Assembly: GCA_012837605.1 (NCBI GenBank)
Contig: DUQV01000006.1
Coordinates: 1 to 37,064, forward strand
Direction: 5' to 3'
DNA length: 37,064 nucleotides
DNA from: Clostridiales bacterium
GTDB lineage: Bacteria > Bacillota > Clostridia > Lachnospirales > Lachnospiraceae
Numbering within the stretch: position 1 is the first letter of the stretch; each line of letters opens with the position of its first letter. Positions 6,846 to 15,453 of the stretch are shown one piece after another. The translations under genes were made by a program, and so were the position numbers. Below the pieces are notes generated by a model, which was given only the letters and a program-made list of their open reading frames with translations, did no database searches and was not told the DNA's origin.

Positions 6846-8171
6846 TTAATACAATTCTTGATTATATGGAACAATATTTCTGTGCAGTACTATAAGACAT
6901 ATCAGATTCGGAACTGCCATTAGGGCATTAACAAAATCGGTAAGCTCCCATACAAGTTTTAAAGACATGATGGAACCTACAAATATCATAACAATATAAC
7001 ACAGGCGATATGTACTGATACCGGCTTTTCCAAACAGGTATTCAACAGCCTTTTCGCCAAAATATGACCAGCCGATTAACGTGGCAGCCGCAAATAATAT
7101 CAATGATATTCCAAGTACGGTTCTTCCGAATGGAATAGGCACAAAAGCAGCCGTGGCAAGCTCTGCAAACGAATATCCTTCAACGGATTCAGGATTTTTA
7201 AGCAGATTAGTGACAATAACCAGACCGGTTATTGCACACATCACCACGGTATCCCAAAAGGTTGCACTCATAGATATCAGAGCCTGTCTTCCGGGGTTAG
7301 GGGTCTTGGCACCGGCAGCAGCTATACTTGCGGAGCCAAGACCTGCTTCGTTCGTGAATAAGCCACGGGCTATTCCGTATCTGGCGGCAAGCTTAAGATT
7401 TCCGCCGATGAAGCCGCCTGCCACAGCAGCCGGTATCTTTGAAGGAAGAAAAGCGGACCGTAATATTATATTTAAACTTTGAACAAGATATTTATGATTA
7501 ATTACTAGTATAATAATACATGAAAGAAGGTAAAAGACTCCCATAGCAGGTACCAGCCTTGTACAGATTCTTCCTATGGATTTTATTCCGCCGACTATCA
7601 CCAGACCAACAAGCATTGATATAATGACACCTGTTATTCTTTCTGAAAATCCCCAAAGTGTCCTTGCTGTCTCGGTTATAGCTCTTGCCTGTGTAGAACA
7701 GCCCACACCATAGGATGCGACCAGTGTAAAGATACTGAAAAGGACAGCAAGCCATTTCTTATTCATGCCGTATTCAATTGCATACATAGGACCGCCTATA
7801 TAGGTGTTATCCTCGGTTTTCCTTCTGTAAAGCACACCAAGGAAGCATTCGGCATAAGAAGTTGCCATGCCTAACAGACCGGTCAGCCAGCACCAGAATA
7901 TTGCACCCGGACCCCCCAAAGCAACCGCGGTTGAGATTCCGACTATGTTACCGGTTCCGATAGTAGCTGCAAGCGTGGCTGCTAATACGGCAAAGCTGCT
8001 GATATCCCCTTCGGCGGCGGATTCAGGCTTAACCGATAAACGGACAGCTTTAATTATATGCTTTTGAATTCCCTTCAGACGGAATGTAAAATATATATGA
8101 ACTCCAAACAACAGGGCAGGCATGGGAATCCCCCATATGAACTGATTTAAAGATGATAATACAGAAAGCAT
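6846..8171 (-). CDS. alanine/glycine:cation symporter (AGCS family)
   Basis: The 441-residue membrane protein has about ten to eleven hydrophobic segments and the AGCS signatures: ATIGTGNIVGISTAVALGGPGAIFW near residue 70-95, GGPMYAIEYGM, NEAGLGSASIAAAGAKT and the late segment AAATLIGWSYFGEKAVEYLFG. The family carries alanine, glycine or other small amino acids into the cell with Na+ or H+. Length is normal (430-490). The start at 8171 is preceded by GGAG. It is a single-gene unit, divergent from the spore-protein gene with about 400 bp between them; the only palindrome there is at 8403-8419. Substrate and coupling ion are family knowledge and not proven by this sequence. Confidence 0.93.
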   Translation of the reverse strand: MLSVLSSLNQFIWGIPMPALLFGVHIYFTFRLKGIQKHIIKAVRLSVKPESAAEGDISSFAVLAATLAATIGTGNIVGISTAVALGGPGAIFWCWLTGLLGMATSYAECFLGVLYRRKTEDNTYIGGPMYAIEYGMNKKWLAVLFSIFTLVASYGVGCSTQARAITETARTLWGFSERITGVIISMLVGLVIVGGIKSIGRICTRLVPAMGVFYLLSCIIILVINHKYLVQSLNIILRSAFLPSKIPAAVAGGFIGGNLKLAARYGIARGLFTNEAGLGSASIAAAGAKTPNPGRQALISMSATFWDTVVMCAITGLVIVTNLLKNPESVEGYSFAELATAAFVPIPFGRTVLGISLILFAAATLIGWSYFGEKAVEYLFGKAGISTYRLCYIVMIFVGSIMSLKLVWELTDFVNALMAVPNLICLIVLHRNIVPYNQELY

Positions 8172-8573
8172 ATTTTAACACTCCGCAATATAGCATTTCT
8201 ATATAAATATGATGAATACTGCGGGTATATTAATAATAGAAAATTATCTTTATTTTCTACAGATAATATGTATGCTTCTTATATTTATCGGCAAAAATAT
8301 TCTCATTCCGTCTTTTTAATAATAATTAAAAAAATATGAAAATACAGGAATAAATGCTGACTCTTGTTAATCGGTCTGTAAAATTATTCTATAAATATTT
8401 TATATAACCATTGGTTATAAGAGCAATAATTACCATCATATTATTTACTTTCTCTGCTAACAATATGATTACAGGCAATACAAAAACAAAATTAAAACGC
8501 GGAATAATCCGCTGAACCTACGAAATGATTTTGTTAATGGGTTGCTTTGATAATCATAATGGAGGTGAAAATA
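8172..8573. promoter_or_regulatory. 402-bp divergent intergenic region
   Basis: This region separates the AGCS symporter (minus) from the spore-protein gene (plus) and is strongly AT-rich. It holds a perfect 17-base palindrome, TATAACCATTGGTTATA (8403-8419), which looks like an operator, and a short GCGGA-ATAA-TCCGC inverted repeat (8499-8512). A spore protein is expected to use a forespore (sigma G) promoter, but I could not find a convincing match. No gene was seen. Confidence 0.45.
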
Positions 8574-8795
8574 ATGGCAGGAAATAACAGTGGTTCTAAC
8601 AGAGCAGAAGTTCCTCAGGCAAGAGAAGCTCTTAATCGCTTTAAGATGGAGGTTGCCAACGAGCTTGGTGTTCCTCTTAAGCAGGGTTATAATGGTGATT
8701 TAACCAGCAAACAGAATGGTTCTGTTGGTGGGGAAATGGTTAGACGTATGATCCGCAGCCAGGAACAAGCTATGTCAGGTCAGTCTGGACAATAA
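8574..8795 (+). CDS. alpha/beta-type small acid-soluble spore protein
   Basis: The 73-residue protein coats and protects DNA in the dormant spore and is degraded at germination. It matches the family: AREALNRFKMEVANELGV, where the Glu-Val bond in KMEVANE is the expected site for the germination protease GPR, then LTSKQNGSVGGEMVRRMI, the conserved C-terminal DNA-binding segment. I start it at ATG 8574, which follows GGAGGTG (8562-8568) at ideal spacing and gives the usual MAGNNSGS start. The in-frame ATG at 8547 would add nine residues and lacks a ribosome site. It is monocistronic, followed by a strong hairpin. Expression is presumably limited to the forespore (family knowledge). Confidence 0.95.
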   Translation: MAGNNSGSNRAEVPQAREALNRFKMEVANELGVPLKQGYNGDLTSKQNGSVGGEMVRRMIRSQEQAMSGQSGQ

Positions 8796-8826
8796 TAATA
8801 TATAATCTGGCTTAGCCGACAAAGAA

Positions 8827-8864
8827 AGACAGTGTCAGGCACCAATATGTGCCTGACACTGTCT
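8827..8864. terminator. perfect 16-bp hairpin after the spore-protein gene
   Basis: AGACAGTGTCAGGCAC (8827-8842) and GTGCCTGACACTGTCT (8849-8864) are exact inverted copies around the loop CAATAT. Placement 32 bases after the stop suggests a terminator, though no real T-run follows. The GTGTCAGGCAC core resembles a palindrome that I recall recurring in several bacterial genomes, so it may also be a dispersed repeat. Confidence 0.65.
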
Positions 8865-9172
8865 TGAGGTTAGGAAAGCAATACCTCATATAATTATTTT
8901 CTTTTCAAATATTATAAGTATATGATAGAATAAGTATCGGAGTAATAATAGCAGTGCAATTAGATTGTATGATAAGCATATACTTACATATATACAGTAT
9001 GTTGTTATTATAAAAGGTCGGGTCATGCATGGTATTTACCATATTAACCAAGTATGATTATTATCATTATGGTAAATATCATACATGGTAATTACCATAA
9101 TGGTAATTATGGAAAATGCCGTATATTCCATATATGGCACAGCCGTATTTTGACAAGGAGAGAGAGGTAGAT
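8865..9172. promoter_or_regulatory. glmM upstream region with four operator-like repeats (9028-9112)
   Basis: Four related sites lie at 9028-9042, 9069-9082, 9085-9098 and 9099-9112: ATGGTATTTACCAT, ATGGTAAATATCAT, the perfect palindrome ATGGTAATTACCAT, and AATGGTAATTATGG. The last three repeat every 16 bases or so. The core GGT-N4-ACC fits the GT-N-AC type of GntR-family operators, so a GntR/HutC-type repressor is a reasonable guess. No regulator gene is adjacent. The repeats end about 45 bases before the ribosome site of glmM. 8865-9000 is AT-rich and shows nothing else I can support. Confidence 0.55.
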
Positions 9173-10522
9173 ATGGGCAAATATTTTGGAACAGATGGAT
9201 TTAGAGGAGAAGCTAACGTTAATTTGACTGTTGACCATGCATATAAGGTGGGAAGATTTTTAGGATATTACTTTGGAAAAGACCGAAAAGCAAATGTTGT
9301 AATCGGAAAAGACACGAGAAGATCCAGCTATATGTTCGAGTATGCGCTTGTAGCAGGACTTACCGCCAGTGGAGCGGATGTTTATCTTTTGCATGTAACA
9401 TCAACGCCCAGTGTATCTTATGTCATAAGGACAGAGGGATTTGATTGTGGAATTATGATTTCAGCAAGTCACAATCCTTATTATGATAATGGTATAAAGA
9501 TATTCAACGGTAACGGATGTAAACTGGAAGCTGAGATTGAGGATTTAATAGAAGCGTACATAGACAGTAAAGAGGATACGATACCGCTCATGACCCGTGA
9601 GAATATTGGAAAAACAGTAGATCATGCCATAGGTAGGAATCGATATATAGGTTATCTGATTTCGTTAGCTACCCGCTCCTTTCAAGGCAAGAAAGTCGGT
9701 TTGGATTTGGCCAATGGTTCGGCAACTTCTATAGCAAAAGGTGTGTTTGATGCTATAGGAGCAAAAACCTATGTAATAAACGGTGAACCTGACGGAACTA
9801 ATATTAATAGGGACTGCGGCTCAACAAATATGAAGAAGCTGCAGAAATTTGTTGTTGATAATCAACTGGATGTGGGATTTGCATATGATGGTGATGCTGA
9901 CAGATGTTTGGCTGTTGATGAAAAGGGCAATATAATAAGTGGAGACTTAATCATGTATATATGTGGTGTGTACATGAAGAAGAGAAATGATCTTGCCAAT
10001 AACACAGTAGTAACTACAATTATGTCCAATATGGGGCTCTATGAAGCATTTGACAGACAGGGGATTAATTATGTACAGACGTCGGTAGGTGATAAGTATG
10101 TATATGAGTGTATGCAGGAGAATGGTTATTCATTGGGCGGTGAACAATCCGGACATATCATATTCAGTAAGCACGCAGCGACAGGGGACGGGATATTGAC
10201 ATCTCTAAAGATTATGGAGGTAATGCTTGAAAGTAAGTCAACACTTTCAGAACTGTGCAAGGAAGTCCGAATATTCCCACAGCATCTGGTAAATGTTAGG
10301 GTTAAGGATAAGAAAGCCTTTAAAAATGATTCTGTGACAGCAGAGTATATTGCCAAGATGAGCGAGAAGCTGGGCAAGGAAGGCAGAATTCTTGTTAGAG
10401 AAAGCGGAACTGAGCCGGTTATCCGTGTTATGGCTGAAGCGAAGACTGATCAGCTGTGTAAGGATACCGTAAATGACATTGTTAATAAGATTAAAGAACA
10501 AGGGCATGAAATAAATGAATAG
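9173..10522 (+). CDS. glmM: phosphoglucosamine mutase
   Basis: The 449-residue enzyme converts glucosamine-6-phosphate to glucosamine-1-phosphate for UDP-GlcNAc and so for peptidoglycan. The start MGKYFGTDGFRGEAN is the standard GlmM N-terminus, and the ATG at 9173 follows AAGGAGAGAGAGG; an in-frame ATG at 9116 would add 19 unrelated residues in the operator region. Visible sites are the phosphoserine loop ISASHNP (Ser99), the metal loop DGDADR (Asp239, 241, 243), the sugar-binding GGEQSGH and the phosphate-binding RESGTEPVIR. Length is normal (445-450). A GlmM assignment is preferred to phosphomannomutase because of the GKYFGTDGFRG and ASHNPYYDNGIK patterns. It is probably controlled through the palindrome array just upstream, which is inference. 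Confidence 0.93.
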   Translation: MGKYFGTDGFRGEANVNLTVDHAYKVGRFLGYYFGKDRKANVVIGKDTRRSSYMFEYALVAGLTASGADVYLLHVTSTPSVSYVIRTEGFDCGIMISASHNPYYDNGIKIFNGNGCKLEAEIEDLIEAYIDSKEDTIPLMTRENIGKTVDHAIGRNRYIGYLISLATRSFQGKKVGLDLANGSATSIAKGVFDAIGAKTYVINGEPDGTNINRDCGSTNMKKLQKFVVDNQLDVGFAYDGDADRCLAVDEKGNIISGDLIMYICGVYMKKRNDLANNTVVTTIMSNMGLYEAFDRQGINYVQTSVGDKYVYECMQENGYSLGGEQSGHIIFSKHAATGDGILTSLKIMEVMLESKSTLSELCKEVRIFPQHLVNVRVKDKKAFKNDSVTAEYIAKMSEKLGKEGRILVRESGTEPVIRVMAEAKTDQLCKDTVNDIVNKIKEQGHEINE

Positions 10523-10579
10523 TTGATATTTATCAGCAAATCTGATATGATAATAGGCTGATAATAAATTTTATAGTAT

Positions 10580-10602
10580 TTGCAGATGTAATCTGCTATA
10601 CT
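10580..10602 (+). promoter_or_regulatory. inverted repeat and -10 element before tig
   Basis: GCAGAT-GTA-ATCTGC (10582-10596) is a perfect inverted repeat directly abutting TATACT (10597-10602), a good sigma-A -10. The -35 region is weak. An operator overlapping the promoter spacer is possible; it does not match the CtsR or CIRCE patterns that I know. Confidence 0.35.
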
Positions 10603-10636
10603 AAGATATATCGAAAGATTATTAGGAGGAAACTAA

Positions 10637-11923
10637 ATGAGTCTACAGGTTGAAAAACTAGAGAAAAATATGGCAAAGCTTACTATAGAGGCTTCTGCAG
10701 AGGAATTTGATTTGGCAATTAAGAAAGCATATCAAAAGAACAAGAATAAATTCAATGTTCAAGGATTTCGCAGAGGGAAAGCTCCTCTTGTCATAATAGA
10801 GAAATTATATGGTCCGGATGTTTTCTATGAGGATGCAGCTAATGAGATTATTCCTAAAGCATATGATAAGGCAGCCTTAGAAAGCGAACTTGAAATTGTA
10901 TCGAGACCGACGATTGATGTAGTGCAGATAGAGAAGGGAAAACCTTTTATTTTTACTGCTGAGGTTGCTGTTAAGCCTGAGGTTACCTTGGGACAGTATA
11001 AGGGCATCGAGGTTGAGAAGAAAGAAGTAACCGTAACCGATGAGGAAGTAATGAGCCGTATTGAGAGGGAATTGGAACAGAACGCCAGGATAATAACGGT
11101 AGATGACAGACCGGTTCAGGACGGTGATATTGCTGTTATTGATTACGAAGGATTTGTGGATGGTACTCCTTTTGAAGGCGGTAAGGGAGAGAATCATTCA
11201 TTAACTATAGGCTCCCACTCCTTCATAGATAATTTTGAGGAGCAGCTTATCGGAAAATCTATAGGAGAAGAAATTGAGGTAAATGTAACCTTCCCCGAGG
11301 AATACCATGCTAAGGATTTAGCCGGAAAGCCCGCAGTATTTAAAGTTAAAATTAATGAAATCAAAGTCAAGGAGCTTCCGACTCTTGATGATGATTTTGC
11401 ACAGGATGTATCGGAATTTGATACACTTGATGAATACAAAGAAAATATTAAGGCTACAATTAGAGATGGCAAAGAAAAGGAGCTTAGGATAGCCAAAGAA
11501 AATGAAGTAATTGATAAAATCATAGAGAATGCAGCAATGGATATTCCTGAGCCTATGATTGATACACTGGTTTATCAGATGGCAGATGATTTTGTACAGA
11601 GGTTACAGTATCAGGGATTATCTCTGGAGCAGTATTTTCAGTTTACCGGAATGGATGCAAAAAAGTTTACTGAAAGTCTAAGACCACAGGCAACCAAGAG
11701 TATTCAGAGCCGTCTTGTTCTGGAAGCTGTCGCTAAGGAAGAGAATATTGAAGTGACTGAGGAAGAGCTTGAAAAGGAACTGAAAGAAAGGGCTTCAATG
11801 TATAATATGGAGCCGGATAAGTTAAAAGAGATACTTGGTGATAAAGAAATAAAAAGAATTGAGACCGATATAGCTGTTCAGAAGGCTATAGATCTGGTTA
11901 CCGATGCAGCTAAGGAAGTTTAG
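10637..11923 (+). CDS. tig: trigger factor (ribosome-bound chaperone, prolyl isomerase)
   Basis: The 428-residue cytoplasmic chaperone binds ribosomal protein L23 at the exit tunnel. The three-part layout is clear: an N-terminal ribosome-binding domain with the signature GFRRGKAP (about 43-50), a central FKBP-type prolyl isomerase domain (VQDGDIAVIDYEGFVDGTPFEGG..., about 155-245), and a long charged helical C-terminal domain ending in VQKAIDLVTDAAKEV. Length is normal for Clostridia. The ATG at 10637 follows TAGGAGGAA. It heads the tig-clpP-clpX group, a common gene order, with a 48-base gap before clpP. The short gap suggests co-transcription. Confidence 0.97.
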   Translation: MSLQVEKLEKNMAKLTIEASAEEFDLAIKKAYQKNKNKFNVQGFRRGKAPLVIIEKLYGPDVFYEDAANEIIPKAYDKAALESELEIVSRPTIDVVQIEKGKPFIFTAEVAVKPEVTLGQYKGIEVEKKEVTVTDEEVMSRIERELEQNARIITVDDRPVQDGDIAVIDYEGFVDGTPFEGGKGENHSLTIGSHSFIDNFEEQLIGKSIGEEIEVNVTFPEEYHAKDLAGKPAVFKVKINEIKVKELPTLDDDFAQDVSEFDTLDEYKENIKATIRDGKEKELRIAKENEVIDKIIENAAMDIPEPMIDTLVYQMADDFVQRLQYQGLSLEQYFQFTGMDAKKFTESLRPQATKSIQSRLVLEAVAKEENIEVTEEELEKELKERASMYNMEPDKLKEILGDKEIKRIETDIAVQKAIDLVTDAAKEV

Positions 11924-11971
11924 TGAGTTCTTTTAATATGTGAACTAAAAAAAGCAAGGAGGATAATCAGT

Positions 11972-12553
11972 ATGAGTTTAATACCTTATGTAATAGAACA
12001 GACAAGTCGCGGTGAGAGAAGCTACGATATATTTTCGAGACTGTTAAAAGAAAGAATTGTATTCCTGGGCGAAGAAGTCACCGATACAGTTGCCAGTATA
12101 ATAGTAGCACAATTACTTTTCTTGGAATCTGAGGATCCGGGAAAGGATGTTAACTTCTATATTAACAGTCCTGGCGGTTCAGTAACTGCAGGAATGGCGA
12201 TTTATGACACCATGAACTACATTAAATGTGACGTTTCAACTATATGTATAGGTATGGCGGCCAGCATGGGAGCATTCTTATTGGCGGGAGGAACAAAAGG
12301 AAAGCGTTTCGCTCTTCCGAATGCGGAGGTCATGATTCATCAGCCTTCAGGCGGCGCCAGAGGACAAGCAACGGATATTAAAATTATTGCAGACAACATA
12401 ATGAGGACAAAGAAAAAAATAAACGAAATTTTAGCAAAGAATACAGGTAAGGCACTGGAAGTTATTGAAGTTGATACTGAAAGAGACTTCTATATGAGTG
12501 CAGAAGAAGCCCAAAAGTACGGCATTATCGATGGTATATTGACCAGCAGGTAA
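11972..12553 (+). CDS. clpP: ATP-dependent Clp protease proteolytic subunit
   Basis: The 193-residue serine peptidase forms the two-ring chamber that degrades proteins fed by ClpX or ClpC. The catalytic triad is intact: Ser98 in [11 protein letters not shown], His123 in MIHQPSGG, and Asp172 in [23 protein letters not shown] is the substrate-groove strand. The N-terminus [19 protein letters not shown] shows the expected processing region. The ATG at 11972 follows AAGGAGG. It is flanked by tig and clpX, its ATPase partner, 44 bases apart. Everything points to a fully functional, standard ClpP. Confidence 0.98.
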   Translation: MSLIPYVIEQTSRGERSYDIFSRLLKERIVFLGEEVTDTVASIIVAQLLFLESEDPGKDVNFYINSPGGSVTAGMAIYDTMNYIKCDVSTICIGMAASMGAFLLAGGTKGKRFALPNAEVMIHQPSGGARGQATDIKIIADNIMRTKKKINEILAKNTGKALEVIEVDTERDFYMSAEEAQKYGIIDGILTSR

Positions 12554-12597
12554 TTGCCGGTGTATTTGTGGGGCAGAGAGAATGAGGTGAAGTAGCA

Positions 12598-13893
12598 ATG
12601 GCAGGAAAAGTAGATGACAGAAAGCAACTAAGATGTTCTTTTTGTAACAAGACGCAAGATCAAGTCAGAAAGCTGATTGCCGGCCCAGGAGTTTATATAT
12701 GTGATGAGTGCATCGAGATATGCAGTGAGATCATTGAAGAGGAGTTTGACAGAGATCCGGTTATGGATACCGATATAAATCTGCTTAAGCCTGCTGAAAT
12801 CAAGAGTTTTTTGGATCAGCATGTTATAGGGCAGGATGAGGCTAAAAAGGTTCTGTCCGTGGCAGTATATAATCATTATAAAAGAGTGCTGGTAGACAAG
12901 GACTTGGATGTAGAGCTTCAAAAAAGCAATATTCTGATGATGGGTCCTACAGGCTCCGGAAAGACGTATCTGGCTCAGACCTTGGCAAAGCTTCTTAACG
13001 TTCCGTTTGCGATTGCAGATGCAACGGCTCTTACCGAGGCGGGCTATGTTGGTGAGGATGTGGAGAATATCTTACTTAAGATCATCCAAGCTGCTGATTT
13101 TGATATTGATCGGGCTCAGTACGGAATCATTTATATTGATGAAATCGATAAAATAACACGAAAGTCTGAAAACACCTCTATTACCAGAGATGTATCAGGT
13201 GAAGGTGTTCAGCAGGCGTTACTTAAAATACTTGAGGGTACGGTTGCATCAGTTCCTCCTCAGGGAGGAAGGAAGCATCCACATCAGGAATTCATACAGA
13301 TAGACACAACGAACATTCTGTTTATATGTGGTGGAGCTTTTGACGGACTTGAGAAAATAATAGAATCCAGAATCGGGCAAAAATCCATCGGATTTAATGC
13401 TTTGATTACCGATAAGAATAAGAGCAATATTGGAGAACTCTTCCGTCAGGTTATGCCACAGGATTTGATAAAATTTGGTTTAATACCTGAGTTTGTCGGC
13501 CGTGTTCCTGTATGTGTCGCACTGGATGCTCTGGATGAAGAAGCACTGATGAAAATTCTTGTCGAGCCGAAAAATGCCATTACTAAACAGTATAAGAAAC
13601 TGTTTGAGATAGATGGTGTTGAGCTTGAATTTGATGACGGAGCAATCGAGGAAGTTGCCAAGATGAGCTTTAAAAGGAAGATAGGTGCCAGAGGACTTCG
13701 GTCAATCATGGAAGCTTCAATGATGGATACCATGTTTGAGATACCGTCTGATTCAAATATTGTTAAGTGTATCATAACCAGAGATGTTATACTTGGCAAA
13801 GAAAAACCGAAGCTTGTAAGGGCAGAGGACGGCATTGTAAGAAAACCGTCAATAAGGAGATCTTCTAAGAAAAGCAAGGGAGAGATTGCTTAG
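12598..13893 (+). CDS. clpX: ATP-dependent Clp protease ATP-binding subunit ClpX
   Basis: The 431-residue AAA+ unfoldase recognises substrates and threads them into ClpP. The N-terminal zinc-binding domain has Cys13, Cys16, Cys35 and Cys38. The Walker A motif GPTGSGKT is at 116-123, Walker B is YIDEIDKI, and the ClpP-docking loop carries IGF in QKSIGFN. Pore and sensor regions ([15 protein letters not shown]) are in place. A basic tail ([16 protein letters not shown]) ends the protein. The ATG at 12598 follows GAGGTGAAG. Length is normal. It is last in the tig-clpP-clpX group; a lon gene, often next in relatives, is missing here. Confidence 0.98.
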   Translation: MAGKVDDRKQLRCSFCNKTQDQVRKLIAGPGVYICDECIEICSEIIEEEFDRDPVMDTDINLLKPAEIKSFLDQHVIGQDEAKKVLSVAVYNHYKRVLVDKDLDVELQKSNILMMGPTGSGKTYLAQTLAKLLNVPFAIADATALTEAGYVGEDVENILLKIIQAADFDIDRAQYGIIYIDEIDKITRKSENTSITRDVSGEGVQQALLKILEGTVASVPPQGGRKHPHQEFIQIDTTNILFICGGAFDGLEKIIESRIGQKSIGFNALITDKNKSNIGELFRQVMPQDLIKFGLIPEFVGRVPVCVALDALDEEALMKILVEPKNAITKQYKKLFEIDGVELEFDDGAIEEVAKMSFKRKIGARGLRSIMEASMMDTMFEIPSDSNIVKCIITRDVILGKEKPKLVRAEDGIVRKPSIRRSSKKSKGEIA

Positions 13894-13967
13894 CAGTGTA
13901 TTGTTAAAATCTTTATATAGCATTATACTATGGTTAATGCATAATTAACACACATAAGTACCTTTTA

Positions 13968-14001
13968 GCGTTTAAGTACACTATCAGTGTACCTTAAGCG
14001 C
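13968..14001. repeat. inverted repeat after clpX
   Basis: GCGTTTAAGTACACT (13968-13982) and AGTGTACCTTAAGCGC (13986-14001) form an imperfect stem with a three-base loop. It lies 75 bases after clpX and is not followed by a T-run, so it may be a processing site or weak terminator. Confidence 0.45.
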
Positions 14002-14020
14002 CGGGCTTTACTAAATATAA

Positions 14021-14083
14021 ATGGGTAACCGGGCTCTTACAATACAAATCACATATGTATGGGAACCCCGGTTACTCATTTTA
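14021..14083 (+). terminator. hairpin between clpX and engB
   Basis: ATGGGTAACCGGG (14021-14033) pairs with CCCGGTTACTCAT (14067-14079) with one mismatch around a long loop of about 33 bases, followed by TTTT. It could terminate clpX transcripts. The long loop is atypical, so an attenuator or repeat is also possible. Confidence 0.45.
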
Positions 14084-14133
14084 ATCATATGGTAAGTCGT
14101 TACAATACGTTAAAGGCAAAGTGGAGGTTTGAT

Positions 14134-14715
14134 ATGGTAATAAAAAATGTATATCTTGAGACTGTATGCGGTATAACCAGCGAGTTTCCCGAGAATGACA
14201 AACCTGAAATTGCCTTTGCAGGCAAATCCAATGTAGGCAAATCCTCTCTTATTAATACACTGATAAACCGCAAGTCATTGGCCAGAACTTCATCTTCACC
14301 CGGCAAGACTCAGACAATTAATTATTATAATATTAATGATAAATTGTATTTTGTAGATTTACCGGGATATGGCTATGCTAAAACATCAGAGATAATCAGA
14401 AAAAAGTGGGGTAAAATGGTTGAGAGATATCTTATGAATTCAAAGCAGCTAAAAGCCATATTTTTGCTGATTGATATACGCCATGAGCCTTCACAGAATG
14501 ATAAGATGATGTATGAGTGGATAGTATATCACGGATTTATGCCTGTTGTTGTGGCAACGAAGATGGATAAGTTAAACAGAAGTCAGGTGCTTAAGCATGT
14601 CAAGATGATAAAAGAAGGTCTCGGAGCGGGAGAAGAGACAAAAATATTCCCCTTCTCGTCACTTACGAAACAGGGGAAAGATGAAATCTGGGATTATATT
14701 GTGAATGTTTTATGA
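14134..14715 (+). CDS. engB: ribosome-biogenesis GTPase EngB (YihA/YsxC)
   Basis: The 193-residue TrmE-Era-like GTPase is needed for maturation of the large ribosomal subunit. GTPase motifs are G1 GKSNVGKSS (30-38), the switch region with TSSSPGKTQTINYY, G3 DLPGYGYA, G4 TKMDK, and a late SS(L) motif in FPFSSLTKQG. The start at ATG 14134 follows GGAGG at good spacing and gives the normal N-terminus MVIKNVYLETV; the longer frame from 14059 runs through the hairpin and would add 25 unrelated residues. Placement after clpX is conserved in many Firmicutes. Confidence 0.96.
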   Translation: MVIKNVYLETVCGITSEFPENDKPEIAFAGKSNVGKSSLINTLINRKSLARTSSSPGKTQTINYYNINDKLYFVDLPGYGYAKTSEIIRKKWGKMVERYLMNSKQLKAIFLLIDIRHEPSQNDKMMYEWIVYHGFMPVVVATKMDKLNRSQVLKHVKMIKEGLGAGEETKIFPFSSLTKQGKDEIWDYIVNVL

Positions 14716-14813
14716 TAAACGAAATTGACACAGCATCTAAAAAATGTTAATATATCATTACATCACTTCGTTCGGTACGAAATCGGCATATAAGCACTAT
14801 ATGTCAAGTTAGT

Positions 14814-15332
14814 TTAATTAAGGAGAGCCGACATAAGGTAGGCGTATATATCGGAGCTTTTTTCTTTCCATTTATTACATATTAAGATGGCATCTTCCTC
14901 TGTTGGAACACTTAAGGATAAATCAATTAAACGTGTGTCTCTTTCAATTACACTAAGCCGTACGGAGAAATCCCCTTTTTTAATCTGTGTGTAATCAGCA
15001 AGAAAAGATACCTCCTCCTTAAGCCGGTATTTATTCTGTTTCAGATATTCTTCTATATCTTCTTTTATTCCGGATGAAATTAAATTATCAAAAAAGAGAA
15101 GAGTTTCTTTTCCGGTATCGGTTAATTTATAGAGTGAACTGTTTCGTATAGTTTTTACAGTTATATATTCATCATCTAAAAGTTCGGAGATCGCTCTTTG
15201 AATATTAAAATAATTAGTGTATTCCTTTTCCAGTATGAAAGCCGTCAATTGAGCATTGGATAACGGAAAATCTACGCGGCTCAGAATATATAATATTATT
15301 AATTTATATAACATAAAAGTATCGGATGTAAT
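14814..15332 (-). CDS. DUF4364 family protein, apparently started at ATT
   Basis: The family is a small winged-helix-like cytoplasmic protein of unknown function in Clostridia. The conserved text is LYKLIILYILSRVDFPLSNAQLTAFILEKEYTNYFNIQRAISELLDDEYI, followed by a helix and a beta-rich C-terminal half. The first ATG (15314) would begin just before LYKL and has no ribosome site. A strong AGGAGGTG lies further upstream and points, with seven bases of spacing, to an in-frame ATT at 15330-15332, which restores TSDTF before MLYKL, as I remember other members beginning (MTSDTF...). So the true start is probably the rare AUU codon and the product has 172 residues. The winged-helix pattern suggests a regulator, but this is unproven. 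Confidence 0.75.
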   Translation of the reverse strand: MTSDTFMLYKLIILYILSRVDFPLSNAQLTAFILEKEYTNYFNIQRAISELLDDEYITVKTIRNSSLYKLTDTGKETLLFFDNLISSGIKEDIEEYLKQNKYRLKEEVSFLADYTQIKKGDFSVRLSVIERDTRLIDLSLSVPTEEDAILICNKWKEKSSDIYAYLMSALLN

Positions 15333-15453
15333 ACTAACACCTCCTCATATGTACTTTTACGGGATTTACTGAAGCTTACGTTCTTAACATATCACCTTTT
15401 ATTTTATTTGACAAGCTAATGTATATTTATCCAGCGGCGAGGAGTAAACTTTT

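Noticed and set aside
7081-7482. 133-codon plus-strand frame inside the symporter gene
   Set aside because: It is antisense to a well-conserved AGCS gene and has no ribosome site or known motif.
9116-9172. N-terminal extension of glmM from the ATG at 9116
   Set aside because: It reads through the operator-like region, adds residues absent from the family and lacks a ribosome site; ATG 9173 has a clear one.
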